From Nitzschia sp. pyKryTriq1 (lineage: Eukaryota > Bacillariophyta > Bacillariophyceae > Bacillariales > Bacillariaceae), in the NCBI GenBank assembly GCA_956465555.1, contig OY101119.1:1178001-1242000 (forward strand): a stretch of 64,000 bases of DNA, in the 5' to 3' direction. Shown piece after piece: positions 29,910-41,360 of the stretch. Below the pieces are notes generated by a model that worked only from the letters and a program-made list of their open reading frames with translations, did no database searches and was not told the origin of the DNA. How positions within the stretch are numbered: the stretch's first letter is position 1; every line of letters starts with the position of its first letter. Both the position numbers and the translations under genes were made by a program.

Positions 29910-30803
29910 ATGAATCGCCCTCTATCTACCTCCAAAACCAGAAATGAGGCGTCCAAGGAAGCCTTCACCGATGTCGTTGCGGCGATCGAACGTGACATGC
30001 CAATGGTGATGCACGGAAGCGGCGACGTTCGGCCCTCCGCTGTGAATCCCGAGTCTGTCAGACTTCTTTCAGAACTGACTGCCAACTACATTGCGAATCT
30101 AGTCCACGCCGCAGTTGACTCGCATGAATTGCTCAATGGCGGTCCTCAGCCTCTTCCGCCGCCGCCGCTGCCACGAACTCAAACAACGGCGACTCCTCGG
30201 CCCTACGAAGAACAAGCGGCAAAAGACAGCAAGGGCAAGGATGGCAAGGGTATGAATAACAATTCCAAGATTCCGGAACCTAAGCACCGAAAGCGACGAC
30301 GAGTGACGGACGAATTTTGGGACGAGCCTTTGCCGGAACCCAAGATTAAGAATAAACCGACCAAAGCAAAAGAGACCAAGGGCCCCAAATTCGAAGGAGT
30401 TCCTGTGGACGAGTGGGTGGGGGTATCCGGGGTCGACTTTTTTGAGGACCACAGAGCACGGAACGCTCATATTGCGCTCCCTTCGGCTATTGGAACCCAA
30501 TCCTTTATTTTTCCCGTGTGCCATGATGTCGGCCTCTATGGAAAAGTACTCGAAGTTCAAGCAGCGCGTCGAAACATTGCACCCTTGTTGGCGGATCCTG
30601 TCATTCAAGATGTGCTCCGTAATGAAGGGACGCTACAAGGGCCTGAAGCCTTGCGAAAACGTGAGAAAAAGAGGGGAAATGCAGGGGACGACGAGCCGCA
30701 AGAGACAGATTCCGAGGATGAGGAGGCCGGCGGAGCTACATGGCCTGGATTAGAGTCGTTGCTTCCATTGCACACAACAACGGATTTCAGCCGTTTTCTA
30801 TAG
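29910..30803 (+). CDS. Nuclear protein with a histone-fold-like N-terminus
   Basis: 297 residues from the ATG at 29910 (cgccATGaat). Residues about 15-75 look like a histone fold: IERDMPMVMHGSGD, then NPESVRLLSELTANYIANLV and a short helix ending SHELL. A proline run, a Lys-rich segment and KHRKRRRV (nuclear signal) follow, then a conserved-looking block DEWVGVSGVDFFEDHRARN and an acidic C-terminus. TAF-like or chromatin-complex subunits have this shape, but I cannot name a family. Intronless. Confidence 0.6.
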   Translation: MNRPLSTSKTRNEASKEAFTDVVAAIERDMPMVMHGSGDVRPSAVNPESVRLLSELTANYIANLVHAAVDSHELLNGGPQPLPPPPLPRTQTTATPRPYEEQAAKDSKGKDGKGMNNNSKIPEPKHRKRRRVTDEFWDEPLPEPKIKNKPTKAKETKGPKFEGVPVDEWVGVSGVDFFEDHRARNAHIALPSAIGTQSFIFPVCHDVGLYGKVLEVQAARRNIAPLLADPVIQDVLRNEGTLQGPEALRKREKKRGNAGDDEPQETDSEDEEAGGATWPGLESLLPLHTTTDFSRFL

Positions 30804-31450
30804 ATGTCAAGCTCATGTAAAAGTGATCGCTCTATATAGATGGCTGTTACAGTTGTACAGTACTTGTACTTGTAGAGTGGAGAATGGATTATTCCTTCTA
30901 CTATTTACAGTACTTCTTCGAATCATCATCGTACCAGTGCTACAAGTAACGGTACCTTCATCCAGCATTCGTGTCTCGTTCCAGTCATGAGTGTCTTTTG
31001 AAGTCGTACTCGTACAGTACATACCGGTAGAGTCGTCTCTGGGTAGTAGTATCACCGCTATTGAGTACCGGTACTTGTAATTGTACAAGTTCTCTACTAC
31101 GAGTAGAGACGAGTAAAATAGAGAACAGCCCTACTACTAGCTAGTACATAAAGAGAACATGATAAATCGGCTCTCGTCCGATGATGGCGGCGGCGGCGAC
31201 GATAGATGTTTTGTGAGTTGTGAGTGGGAATGAGGAGTGAGCAGGCGATTGTTGACTACAAGTACCAGGGTACCGGTACAATACCGGTACTGTACCAGTA
31301 CTTCTTATTTGTACTCGCAGACAACGACTCCTCACAAACGAAATAAATAATTTCGGAACCCAAAGCTCCGAACAGCTAAGACGAGCTACGCTATTGTAGA
31401 GGGGGGGATAACAATACCGTCGTCGGTATTGCTATCATTAGTATAGTATC
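30804..31450. other. Spacer with GTAC islands
   Basis: No gene seen. GTAC clusters at about 31010-31085 and 31258-31318 (agtaccagggtaccggtac; accggtactgtaccagtac) sit upstream of the nuclease gene at 31451; the second has seven GTAC words in about 60 bp. Confidence 0.55.
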
Positions 31451-33739
31451 ATGGGAATCTTTGGGGCGCGCACGTTGATGGATTCTGACCCGGCTCGTTT
31501 CTGTGCTGAGTTTACGTGGGGCTTGGATGTTGCGGGGCAGGGTGCCAACAGGAACAACAACGAGCACAATACTTTGGGTCTGTTGATCGATGCCAAAAGT
31601 CTCCTGCAGCATGTTGCGTTTCAGGAAGACAAGGTGGTGTATCCATCTCCCTCAACCATCAACGACCTAATCCAGATCCATATCCACAGGTTGCTTCGCG
31701 TAGTGGGACGCAAGGGCGGGGTGCATGTTTTCTTCGACGGGTTGGCCCCTCGTCAACAAATACTCAGTCACATTCGGCGAATGGGAAACCAGTCGAGCGA
31801 TGGAGAAAGGCTGGCCACGCAATATGCCCAATGTGCCGGAATGGACTTAAGAGCCAGTTATACATTGAATAGAAATGATCCCCCGTCGAGGCTCTTGCAT
31901 CATCTAGCCGAGTGGGCCTTTGTTGAAGCTGTGGATCGATTGCGCCAGCGGTTTACCAATACGTTACACATGCATCGGGCGAGCGTAGGCGAAGCAGAGG
32001 CTCTCATCAACCAGTGGCTGATTCAAAATGATGGAACATATTCCAGAGTTGCCATTTTGTCGGATGATACGGATTTTCTGGTTTATGACTCCTGTCCGGG
32101 CTTTGTGCCACCGAACACTCTGATATACGAGGAACGAAACGGCCAGCACTGTATCCGAGGGAGATATTACATTAGGTCGAAATTTTTGCGATCATTTCCT
32201 GGACAGCTGACGACAATGGATTCGGCCGTCATGACGAGCGTAGCGGCAATCGCAGGCTGCGACTACTGTACGTCACCGGAACAAGCAGAGCAACTCGCCA
32301 ATATACGAAATGGACTGATAATGAGCGACGTGGGGGGTCTCCGCCTCGGTAAGCGGAAAACTGCGAATGACGCTAGTGCCCTAGTAGCCGTTCTTCGAGG
32401 AGTCATCCATTTCAAGAACGTCGTGGGAAATTCTACTTGGTTACACGCCCTATGCAAACACTTTACGTCAACACCGCATCAGGCTCAAGCTGCTCTGGAC
32501 GGGCTACGAGTCATCCATGATGTATATACATATTCTTTGCAGGTGGCAAGCAACAGCGTTCTCGATCTCGTGCCTGGGATGGTGGAAGTACGCCGGCTTT
32601 TGCAACACGGTATCATGTACTGCTACCCTGTCGTGGAGACTTTCAGGTCTAGTACCGTTCGAAATGAAATTGATCCTCAGTCACTACGGCCGCCTCGCGC
32701 ACCTGTCGTCCGGCACCTTTACCGAGCTGAGGGAGGACATGCACTGGTTGTGTGTCCACCTGTGTCCACACAGCTGGAAATGTGGGCGGAAAGATACTCT
32801 GTCTGGCAATTTCCGGTCTTTAAACAAATCCGTACACGGCTCTACAGTTACGTACGGCTCCTCATTTACAACGGGCGAGCCCCAGCTAGCATCCCACCCG
32901 GTGACTTCTGGACCTCCAGCGCCGAACCAGTTTTGGAAGAAATTGTTAGGATGAACGCTGGGAAATGTTGTGGAGTGGACAGAACTCACGTGTGCATCCC
33001 TGAGCACTCGTTGGTGAGTCATATGTTTACAAAAGAGCTAATTCTCGGCGACGACGACATGGCTGTCGATCGGGCCCTTGTCTTTTGCATTCTTGGTGCA
33101 CCGCAACAGCTGAAGACAATACGTGGAATGGCGAGCAAGGTTAACGGCGTCGTGTTTCTAGCATCGCTAATGCTGCCGTTCAATTTGGCGTGCTTGCTTC
33201 TTTTGATGGCGACGGCGCCAAGAGAGATTGTCAATTTTGATGTCCGCAAGCCTCCTTTCGACGGTGTCGCTTGTTCGGAAGTCCATCGGGTCCTTCCAAT
33301 ACTCTCTGTGGCTTGCGCTCATGCCAATTTTCTTGTCAATACGATTGTGGCTTTTTGGCCTGACAAAGCGCTTCACTCGTATCTCGTGCTGCCCCCCATT
33401 AATGTCAGCAGTACATTCCGGCATGACAATGCGTTGATGATCTGGGAGATACTGCGGGAAGGTCGTAATTTGGAATATGTGGAATCCGAAGATGATTACT
33501 CCGTCGCTACAGATGAACATATTGGCCAATATTTGATCGATTGCTTCAGCGCTCTACGTCGTCTCCGGCCAAGAGAGGACCAGGAGTGGAGAAACCTGAT
33601 GGATGCGTGGCAGGCACGAGTACAACATATGTATGATTGCTGGTGGGAAGTCTTCAACCTGGGTGGAGTCGAATTCTGTGGGCCGGTACAAGTAAAATCA
33701 AATAAGAAAGAAGCAGGGACTTATGCCGGGCGTATCTAG
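31451..33739 (+). CDS. Asteroid/XPG-like (FEN1-fold) nuclease family protein
   Basis: A 762-residue intronless protein, ATG at 31451 (tatcATGgga). It begins MGIFGARTL, as XPG/FEN1 proteins begin MGI(x)GL. A PIN-like core follows: LLIDAKSLLQHV, GGVHVFFDGLAP, HRASVGEAEALINQWL and VAILSDDTDFLVYDSCPGFVPP, which supply the Asp/Glu metal ligands (GEAE and SDDTDF). The later VAAIAGCDYC matches the helix-two-turn-helix entry (G.DY). The long C-terminal half is helical and unrecognised. SDDTDFLVYD and its spacing fit the Asteroid (ASTE1) group better than FEN1/EXO1. A structure-specific nuclease is likely. Confidence 0.7.
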   Translation: MGIFGARTLMDSDPARFCAEFTWGLDVAGQGANRNNNEHNTLGLLIDAKSLLQHVAFQEDKVVYPSPSTINDLIQIHIHRLLRVVGRKGGVHVFFDGLAPRQQILSHIRRMGNQSSDGERLATQYAQCAGMDLRASYTLNRNDPPSRLLHHLAEWAFVEAVDRLRQRFTNTLHMHRASVGEAEALINQWLIQNDGTYSRVAILSDDTDFLVYDSCPGFVPPNTLIYEERNGQHCIRGRYYIRSKFLRSFPGQLTTMDSAVMTSVAAIAGCDYCTSPEQAEQLANIRNGLIMSDVGGLRLGKRKTANDASALVAVLRGVIHFKNVVGNSTWLHALCKHFTSTPHQAQAALDGLRVIHDVYTYSLQVASNSVLDLVPGMVEVRRLLQHGIMYCYPVVETFRSSTVRNEIDPQSLRPPRAPVVRHLYRAEGGHALVVCPPVSTQLEMWAERYSVWQFPVFKQIRTRLYSYVRLLIYNGRAPASIPPGDFWTSSAEPVLEEIVRMNAGKCCGVDRTHVCIPEHSLVSHMFTKELILGDDDMAVDRALVFCILGAPQQLKTIRGMASKVNGVVFLASLMLPFNLACLLLLMATAPREIVNFDVRKPPFDGVACSEVHRVLPILSVACAHANFLVNTIVAFWPDKALHSYLVLPPINVSSTFRHDNALMIWEILREGRNLEYVESEDDYSVATDEHIGQYLIDCFSALRRLRPREDQEWRNLMDAWQARVQHMYDCWWEVFNLGGVEFCGPVQVKSNKKEAGTYAGRI

Positions 33740-33787
33740 AAGATAGGCACATTATTGCTACACTCCATTGTTTCTTGTCAGACTATA

Positions 33788-36700
33788 TTAGCGCAATGCG
33801 ACTCGTTTCAGTTCAAAAATGGCAATACTTCCATCTTCTGCACCGGTACAGCAAATACACCGACCGGTGCCATCGCCAGCATTTCCTGTGAACGATATTC
33901 CCACGCTGCTTATACCTGGCGACGACTTGTTGTTCACTGCCGGCCAAAGCGACAAATCAGAAGTGAAGTAGGCGCCCTCACGAATAGGAATTAATCGTAA
34001 ACCCCCATCGGCACATCCGATCAACAGAATCCCATCCGAATAAACGAGGCACTGGACCGCCACTCCTACAGAAGCTGCACTCGCCTTTTTCATGCCACCA
34101 TCCAAGAGAGTGAATGAGGCAACCTTGCCTGTTGCAAAGCCAGTGAACAAGTGCAATCGTCCTCCAGCACTCCTGCACCATTGTACGACTGAGCATGGGC
34201 CCGATCCTCGTCGTGCCGGCTCCTTGTGAATTACCACCTTGACACCATCGCTGTGCAACTTCCAGACGCAAAAGCTCCCGTCGGCGCAACCAGCTCCTAT
34301 GACAATCGCTCCAGTATCCTCAACGGTTGCAGCTGAAACACAGACTATTGATGAATCTGCATCAAACAACTCAGCAAGTGGCTCACGATCGATAGATACA
34401 GTTTCTCCATTGGCGACAGAGACGGACCAAACCTTGACGGTTGCATCCCAGCTTCCGCTCACCATTATGTGAGTTGCCTTTTCCAACCATAGGGCTGTTG
34501 TTGCCATAAGAGCAGGTCGGACAAGCAGATTCAAGCCCGTAACGGCATCCCGGTGTGAATAGACAGAAGCAACGGCACACCCCGAGTTGATTCCGTACGC
34601 CAAGACAACATCATCGTGACCTCCAGCAAACGCCACTTTGCCGCCATGACCATCGGCTGCCATGGCGAGGCAAGCTAGTGGATCTCGAGAGGTGTGGGAT
34701 CGAAATTCGGAAACTTTTGATTGAGTTTCGGAGTTGGCTTGGCCTCGATTCATTGTAATGTATGAGAAACGGCTCAGAGTACTGGTGATTCCATTGAATT
34801 GATTCTTTTCACCGTTGCCATCTGAGGTGTCGGTCTTTGCAAGGGTCACACTGTGAACCTTCAGACCCCCATCTAGTGAGGTCGAAACCAAAAGCGATGA
34901 ATTATTGGGACCACCGTGGGGGATTATGGCACAGCCACTAATGGCGTCATCATGAATTTGGCTCTTTTGTATGAATTTGATATCCCACTCGGAAGACGTG
35001 GCAGCCACTGGCTGCGATGATTCCACCGACCGCGGAGAATTAGTCCCGCCCAGGGCACTCGAGGAGGAAATATTGGATAGGGTCGGTTCCCTACCCAAAT
35101 AGGAAAAGGCCCCAGATCCTGAAGCGCTCTTCTCTCCTGTCCCGCTCAAGGGGAGAGACCTGTCCCTGGAGGGCCGCATGTTGTTCCGGAAGTAATCCTC
35201 TCTATTTGCTAGCGAAGAATTTGTCGCGACTGTAAAATCTGTCGGGTCTCCCAGCCGATTGAGCACGTTGTCGGAGGACTCCCCACTGGGTGCTGTCGCC
35301 AAGACGGATTCGTCACCGAAAGTACCACTGATGGCATCATTATCCACGGTCTTTTCAAGACTGCTCGCATTGGAGGGCGGCTCCAGCAACTCCCATGCTT
35401 CTCCCTTGCCAAGCTCATCCGAGCCACTAAAGGTTCTCCCAATGTCAGGACTCACAAAGGATTCGTCGACTGTTTCATGCCGGAGTGGATGAGGACCCAC
35501 GAAGAGCTGATCGGGTACCAATCCAAATTCGGTCGCATGAAGTTCCGCTTGATAACGTTCTTCTTGGGTCGGTATATTGGCCAGATCTGCGGGGCCCATG
35601 TAGGCATATCGATGAAACAGGTTGCAAGCTTCCTTGGCTGCTTCGCCTCGAGACTTGCATCCGAAAATCAAATCGATCCAGCGAGGTAGCATTCCCGTAC
35701 AAATCTCAGACTCGAGTGCCTTGGCATTCTTCTTGATAAAATCCCGAGGCGATTTGGCCCACGGTGGGAGTGTGACATCATTGACCCGATCACCATTTTG
35801 CGTGGCACCCAGCTGCAATCCTCGAGCGTTGATCAGAAAGTCGTAGTCCAAATTGGGATTATAAAATTCAGGAATAAGTTCTTTCAGGTCGGCATGATTC
35901 GTCAAAAGGGTTCCATAGGTATGCTTGAGACTATGAAACATTCGGTCCGGGGCATCGAATTTTCCTGTGATCAACGAAGGAAATGTCCGTCAGATTTAAC
36001 TTTCCAAATGTCTGATCCAATGTCAGTCTTCTTCTTTCTTACCATTTTGTAGACACAGCATATGTTCCGGCATACTTCGAACAAGATAATAGAGCACGTA
36101 TCCTGCCGCCGAGTAATGAGTTCCGTACAAGAAAGGAAAGTCGATCGCATCAAGCATCCCTTCGTAGCGCTGTTGGAAATAGGCCAATCGTTCCGGATTC
36201 AATGCTCCGATAGGCTTGGTCAAATCCCGAAAGGTGGCAGGATTATTCAAATCCAATTTTGGGGATTCGTAATCCTGAATCACCCAGGGCACTACTGGAT
36301 AGCGACTCAAATCTTGAAAACTTCGGCCCGCAGCCGAATTCAGCAACAACAGATAATCCAAATTCGTAATACTCTTGTTTTGCCACGCTTGATTGGCTTG
36401 CAATAAAAAGTCTCGGTCCGTGTGGCAAGGAACATAGGAGGGCAACAACCTCAAGACTTGTTCTCGATCATGTTTACGTTCAAATCCAAATAACGTGGAT
36501 GTTCCATCCTTCCAATACAATTCCAGGGCCGAATCTTCCAATCCTCTATAACGTCGTGCAGTAGCCACTAATTGAGAGTGCAACAGCCAACTGCTCGACT
36601 GAGACGTTGCAAATTCAGCGCCCAAGACTCCCGCGGCGGGTTGAAAGTACAGCCGTTCTTGGGTGACTACCAGACACCCCGGTTGATTTTGCAAGGGTTC

Positions 36701-37762
36701 CATCCACTGACACTTGAGGGCTCCTGGAGAAGAGGAAGAAGAAGTCATGGAGATGTTGTTATTGTTGTTGGAACTGGCGGATGAGGTGGTATTTGTCGTC
36801 GAATTCAAGAGGGGTCGTTCCCGCACATCTTGAAGATTGGCTTGGAAATCAAAGGGGCGATCATACATGGGCTGCAGCAAATCCTCCAAGGCTTGATGGT
36901 TCTTCGAGTGCAACAAGGGAAAGAGTTGCTGACACAGTTCCACCAAGGTCGAGGGCGAGGAATGCAAAAAGGTCAATCGAAACTGGGTAGTGACAGGAAC
37001 AGATTCATAGGGACCAATGGATCCATTTTCCTTCATGACCCAATGACGAGTGCTTTCGAATTCAACACCCATGGTGAGATCCGAAAAGGACTGACCCGTA
37101 TGGTCTGCCGTCATTTTCAAAAGTTCCGCCTTGTTGGGGTATTCTTTCGGGGGACCTCGGGGCATTTTCGAAAAGGGAATGCGAACCACGCTCCGACTGA
37201 AATCGTTGGGTTCCAAGACCAAGGATTTGCTACACAGATGCACTCGACCCTCCCACTTGTTCATGTGCGCTGTGGGATGGGATTCTTTGGTAATGCTGCT
37301 GCTGGCACTGCTACTACTGTTCGCTGCTATCTTGTTGTTGCGGCGCTTGGACGACTTTTTGGGAGTTGCCGTCGCTGGCGATGGCTGCGCTGCCCATGTC
37401 GTGCCTTGCGACTGTTTCGATGTACTACGAGGTGTCGAGTTAGAGGAGATGTGGTGGTGGTTGGTCGCCGTGTTTTTCAAGGGGCTGCTGTAGGCAATGA
37501 CCGCCCAGTCCTGCACGTGTTTTTCACCGTGCTCGAGCAGCAGTGTGGAAAATCGACTTCGGGCGGTGCGAGAATTGCCACCTCCGCTGCCACTAAGAAC
37601 AATGGATCGCTTCTGCGGGTACAGCACTTGCGCCGCTTCTTTCATGGACACCACTTTTCCGCCCTTGGGACGATTGTTGTTAAAATCTGGATCACCAAAA
37701 TTACCAGAATTTGCAGTAAAACCTCCATCGCCGCCGCCGCCTCCGAACCAAGACACTGTCAT
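33788..37762 (-). CDS. NSMAF: GRAM-BEACH-WD40 protein of the FAN/NSMAF type
   Basis: Exons 37762-36043 and 35964-33788 (GTAAG...CACAG, 78-bp intron) give 1298 residues; the join restores MLCLQNGKFDAPDRMF. A GRAM-like domain (about 165-290, WEGRVHLCSKSLVLEPND), a PH-BEACH-like part (about 350-445, GCLVVTQERLYFQP), then the BEACH domain (about 452-730) with AGRSFQDLSRYPVVPWVIQDY, FPFLYGTHYSAAGYVLYYLVR and PRWIDLIFG. WD40 repeats fill about 880-1298 (WDATVKVWSV, GADGSFCVWKL-like GCADGSFCVWKL, GAEDGSIAIFEL). FAN links receptors to neutral sphingomyelinase in animals and acts in vesicle traffic. Low-complexity Asn/Ser inserts lengthen it. Confidence 0.88.
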
Positions 37763-38166
37763 GATCGAATGAATGAGTAGCTAATCCGGTCCGCAACTAG
37801 TAGCTAGGCCAAGAAGAATAAAAGATATAGACTGGAAGGAATCGTTAGATTTGGACAAGACTCTATTCAGATCCACTTAGAGAACGACTGCAATGATCGA
37901 TCACAAAGTGAACACTTCTTGCTTCTTCTGTTGATGCGCATGAAAATGCTACAGTATGAGAGTTCAATAATACGTGTTGTTTTACGAATATCGCGAGAGC
38001 ATGGAGAAGCCTGCATGCATGCGCGCGGGTCCTCGCGAGTGTTGCTGTTGTTATTGTTGTGTTCTCGTCAAGGCGATGACGGGCGGACGGACGCACGGCG
38101 GATCCGACTGAAAATGCGCGCGCAGACTCTGCAACTGCGAAAAATATAGCTGTCACGAGGAGGTTG
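37763..38166. other. Upstream region of the BEACH gene
   Basis: No gene seen; the minus-strand frame at 37863-38300 starts inside repeat DNA and has no domain. Confidence 0.4.
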
Positions 38167-38881
38167 TCAATCTCTAAAAGAAAGCTGCATTGCCGCATAG
38201 GGAGCTGGAGCCGGTGCCGCATAGGGAGCCGGAGCTGCTGGGGGGTACGGATGAGCCGGAGCTGCTGGGGGGTACGGATGACTCCAGGCGGGGGGAGCAT
38301 AGGGAATAGGCAGGTGCCGCTGGTGGCGAGGCATATCCAGGGAGGGGATGTATGGGCATCCCACTGCTACTGCTGGGATCCACCTTGCTGAAGTTCTGGA
38401 AGGTGGTTGCCCGGAGGGGGGTCCCTTGTGGGCGATCACCGTTTGTAAGTTCCAGAGTTAGGATCCAAATAGAGTACCCCGCGTGTTTTTTTCATGGTGA
38501 TACTGGATGATGCTGATCCCATCAGCATGACCCTCGTTTCCATTGGTATCACGGGTCGTGAAGTTGGGATCCAGCACATCCACTTCTTCAAGAGCTATAT
38601 TCTGCCCATATCGGATCGGCAGATAATTGTTCGCTTCGATCAACTCAGAGATGCGTAGCTGGTGATGCATCGTGCGATGATCAGAAAATGCCATCAAATT
38701 GCGGTGGCAGGAGTCAGCACAATCTGAACCCACCGGTTCCGAGGACCTGCACAAAGAGCTGGTCCATGGCGGTTGGTCCAGTAAGTAGCACTTTGACGGT
38801 CGAGGGATCAAGCTGCGCATTCGTAATACCCATCATAGTATTATCATGTTCCCCATTCCGGATCTGCGGAGGGTCGGCCAT
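38167..38881 (-). pseudogene. Probably decayed gene with Pro/Ala-rich end
   Basis: A good start (ggccATGgcc on the minus strand, ATG ending at 38881) opens MADPPQIRNGEHDNTMMG and stays natural to VLGTGGFR. Coding-like sequence then continues in another frame (HHQLRISELIEANNYLPI, DVLDPNFTTRDTNGNEGHAD, IIQYHHEKNTRG), switches again (LYLDPNSGTYKR), and ends in a proline/alanine-rich stretch (YPPAAPAHPYPPAAPAP). I found no splice sites that join these. Either a host gene has decayed with two or three frame changes, or the sequence has errors. No family is recognised. Confidence 0.4.
38226..38279. repeat. 27-bp tandem repeat (two copies)
   Basis: gagccggagctgctgggggg plus tacggat occurs twice in a row without change. 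27 bp is nine codons, so it would extend the Pro/Ala repeat of the decayed gene in frame. Confidence 0.85.
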
Positions 38882-39160
38882 GGGGGACCAACTTTCAGAA
38901 GGTTTCAGAAGGTTTCAAACTAGGTTCGGAGCATGATAGAGTCCAAGCACAGTACTTGTACTTGTAGTACAGTGCAGTAGTATTTCTAAATGACTTGGGC
39001 CTGGCTGACGTCATCGCTGGAAAATTTTCAGCACCGTTTATGGCCTTTTCCAGTGGAGCCTTTATTATTGTGGCACCAACTTCCTTCCTCTTTGAGACTT
39101 GAGACTTTTGAGACAAAAGGTCATCTATGTTTGCTTCCCGATCGATTACTACAATGTACA

Positions 39161-40321
39161 ATGGCATTGAACGCAAGACAAGTGTCCCGATGGTGGCGGC
39201 AGCCAACACAACGTTTTCTCTCTTCCCGTCGTTCTCCTCCTCCTTCAGCGTTTCGACGAGAATTCGGTAGAAACCTGCCCAGCAGCAACTATCGTCGATT
39301 CGATCAGCGACAACAACAGCAACAGCAGCAACAACACGGAATTCATAATATCCCAAGCTATGTTTGGATAGGAGGTTTTGGTATTCCGCTGGTAGGCTTG
39401 ACGTATTTGTATGTTCATTATCTGGATCGGGTCCCCTTGACAGGGCGACAACGCTGGATTGCCACTTCCCCCGAGTGGGAACGCCAGGCGGGAGATGAAG
39501 AGTACCATCAGTTGCTACGTCAATTTCGTGGCCAGATTCTACCACCCAATCATCGGGCTTCGATTACTGTTGAACGAGTGGGTAGACGCATTTACAATGC
39601 TGCTCAAGTATTTTGTCAGGAACACGGCGTTCACAATCAAGATGCTAGCAGCAGCAAGAGTACGATTTCTTCGCCACCTACTTTTAGCGTTGTGAAGTCG
39701 GAAATGGCAAATGCATTCGTCTTGCCCAACAATCATATCTTTGTCATGACAGGCTTGTTCAAATACGCTCGAACTGAAGACGAACTGGCAAGCGTCTTGG
39801 GACATGAAATGGCCCACAATTTGGCTCGTCACATGGGAGAAAAGGTTTCCGGAAACTTGGTGGTACAAGTGTTGGCGCGCTTGAGCTTGTTGGTGGATCC
39901 GTCGGGGACGTTGATGCTGATATTCTTGCCCGCGGCAAATCTCCTGCGGGAGCTACCTCATTCGCGAACCCAAGAATTGGAAGCGGATCATATTGGAATG
40001 CATTTGGCAGCCCAAGCTTGCTACGACCCCGCAGCGGCGAAACGGGTCTTTCAACGGATGAAAGAAGACACTCTCAATCAACAAGGCACTCCACCAGAAT
40101 TTCTCTCGACGCATCCCAGTCATGACTCTCGTTTGGTTCTCATGGACGATTGGCTACCGGAAGCGCGTAAGATACTGGACCGAGATGGTGGAGAAACTTG
40201 TCGACGTATCCAACAAGATATCGACCGGGCGCGACAAATTGCAGCCATGCGAGCCGCGGAACGAGAATGGGCCCAGCAGCAACGAATGATGGGGCGGGGA
40301 CCACATGATCCATTTCAGTAG
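39161..40321 (+). CDS. OMA1: Mitochondrial M48 metalloprotease OMA1
   Basis: 386 residues from the ATG at 39161 (acaATGgca), which starts an Arg-rich mitochondrial presequence (NARQVSRWWRQPTQRFLSSRR). An in-frame ATG at 38990 would bury that signal. After a Q-tract and one membrane segment (YVWIGGFGIPLVGLTYLYVHY) comes the peptidase: NAFVLPNNHIFVMTGLF, HEMAH (215-219) and ELEADHIGM with the third ligand, then STHPSHDSR, all M48 hallmarks. OMA1 cleaves OPA1-type proteins and other inner-membrane substrates on stress. Intronless. Confidence 0.9.
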   Translation: MALNARQVSRWWRQPTQRFLSSRRSPPPSAFRREFGRNLPSSNYRRFDQRQQQQQQQQHGIHNIPSYVWIGGFGIPLVGLTYLYVHYLDRVPLTGRQRWIATSPEWERQAGDEEYHQLLRQFRGQILPPNHRASITVERVGRRIYNAAQVFCQEHGVHNQDASSSKSTISSPPTFSVVKSEMANAFVLPNNHIFVMTGLFKYARTEDELASVLGHEMAHNLARHMGEKVSGNLVVQVLARLSLLVDPSGTLMLIFLPAANLLRELPHSRTQELEADHIGMHLAAQACYDPAAAKRVFQRMKEDTLNQQGTPPEFLSTHPSHDSRLVLMDDWLPEARKILDRDGGETCRRIQQDIDRARQIAAMRAAEREWAQQQRMMGRGPHDPFQ

Positions 40322-40422
40322 ACTATTAGACATCATCCCGAGGAGGAGAAATGAATGGCATTTTAGAAAAAACACTTGAAAGTGCAAATATCAGATATTC
40401 ATACGTATGATACTCCGTTTTC

Positions 40423-40542
40423 TATCTACTGTATTTTATGGCATGGTATTCTTTAGTCGTCCTTATCCGCGTACACCCCAACTATCTACTATATTTTATG
40501 GCATGGTATTCTTTAGTCGTCCTTATCCGCGTACACCTTGTC
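40423..40542. repeat. 60-bp tandem duplication at the 3' end of a gene
   Basis: The 60-bp unit (tatctact, then tattttatggcatggtattc onward) repeats with a period of exactly 60 bp and only a few differences. It holds the last codons (VYADKDD), the stop codon and 3' UTR of the neighbouring minus-strand gene, so those codons exist twice; translation stops in the copy at 40513-40515. Confidence 0.9.
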
Positions 40543-41061
40543 CCACATTCCTGGATTATCCATGGTTTTTCCTTTCATTCTCGTCACGGGTCGCATTTGA
40601 CCATTTTCATCCGGCATCCACTGGAAGTATCCGCTGGAAGATGGTCCTTGATAATCCTCTGAAAGAAAAAAGGAACGAATGATTTAAGTCAGCGAGTCTA
40701 CTACCCTTCAACGGCACAAAGTACTTTATTATTATTTTCGCAACTCACCAGTCGGATCCGAAACGGTACGGTCTCTTTTACGGTCCTGGTCTTGTTCTCC
40801 ATAAAAGTTGCTGCGCCTCTTTCCATAGAATTTGGAACCATTTCCGAGACGACGGCTCGTCGCATCATCCACAAATGCATCCAATTCTTCAAAGAATTCT
40901 CCAGCCTTGTCAAAAATTCCATTTCGTTGAGTCGTAGAAGTGGAAACAGTACAAGTAGTGGAACGAAGAAACGGCGTCGGGACAAACCCCTGCGTGACAA
41001 CCACAAGGGTAGTTGCCACCAACAAGACCATTAAAAGAATATTGGACGATTGCATCATCAT
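40513..41061 (-). CDS. Small plastid-targeted protein of unknown function
   Basis: Exons 41061-40749 and 40658-40513 (GTGAGT...TTTCAG, 90-bp intron) give 152 residues. The second exon adds SSSGYFQWMPDENGQMRP and MDNPGMWDKVYADKDD, which an unspliced reading misses. The start MMMQSSNILLMVLLVATTLVV is a signal peptide, followed by GFVPTP, a Phe-type plastid cleavage motif. The mature part has a short acidic helix (AGEFFEELDAFVDDATSRRLGN) and a Tyr/Gly segment (KFYGKRRSNFYGEQ). I recall similar small plastid proteins in diatoms but no named function. The Copia fossil 2 LTR lies 300 bp upstream. Confidence 0.8.
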
Positions 41062-41360
41062 CACGGTTGCTTGTTTGTCGGTGTTTTTAAAATGTCGGTG
41101 ATTCCTTTCTTCGTTTTACAACCGAAAAGCCTCCAACCTTTTCTTCTATTGTGCTGTATGGTAGACGATTCGTTGATCGTTGTATTCTGAAGCGCACAAG
41201 TATTCTGTTTTACGCATGTACTTGGCTGGCAGCGTATCCAACCCCAATCAATCTACTACGTATCGGTAGTGGCAATCGATGTGGTGCCTCTTCTGCGAAT
41301 AAAGTTGCTTCGTTTTGTTGTGTTCCTTTTTTGCTGTGTCAGCAGAGGAATTTGTGAGCT

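Noticed and set aside
36830-37780. 316-codon plus-strand frame
   Set aside because: It lies fully antisense to the first exon of the BEACH protein, starts without a good ATG, and its Arg/Gly-rich translation is a shadow of that gene's codon bias.
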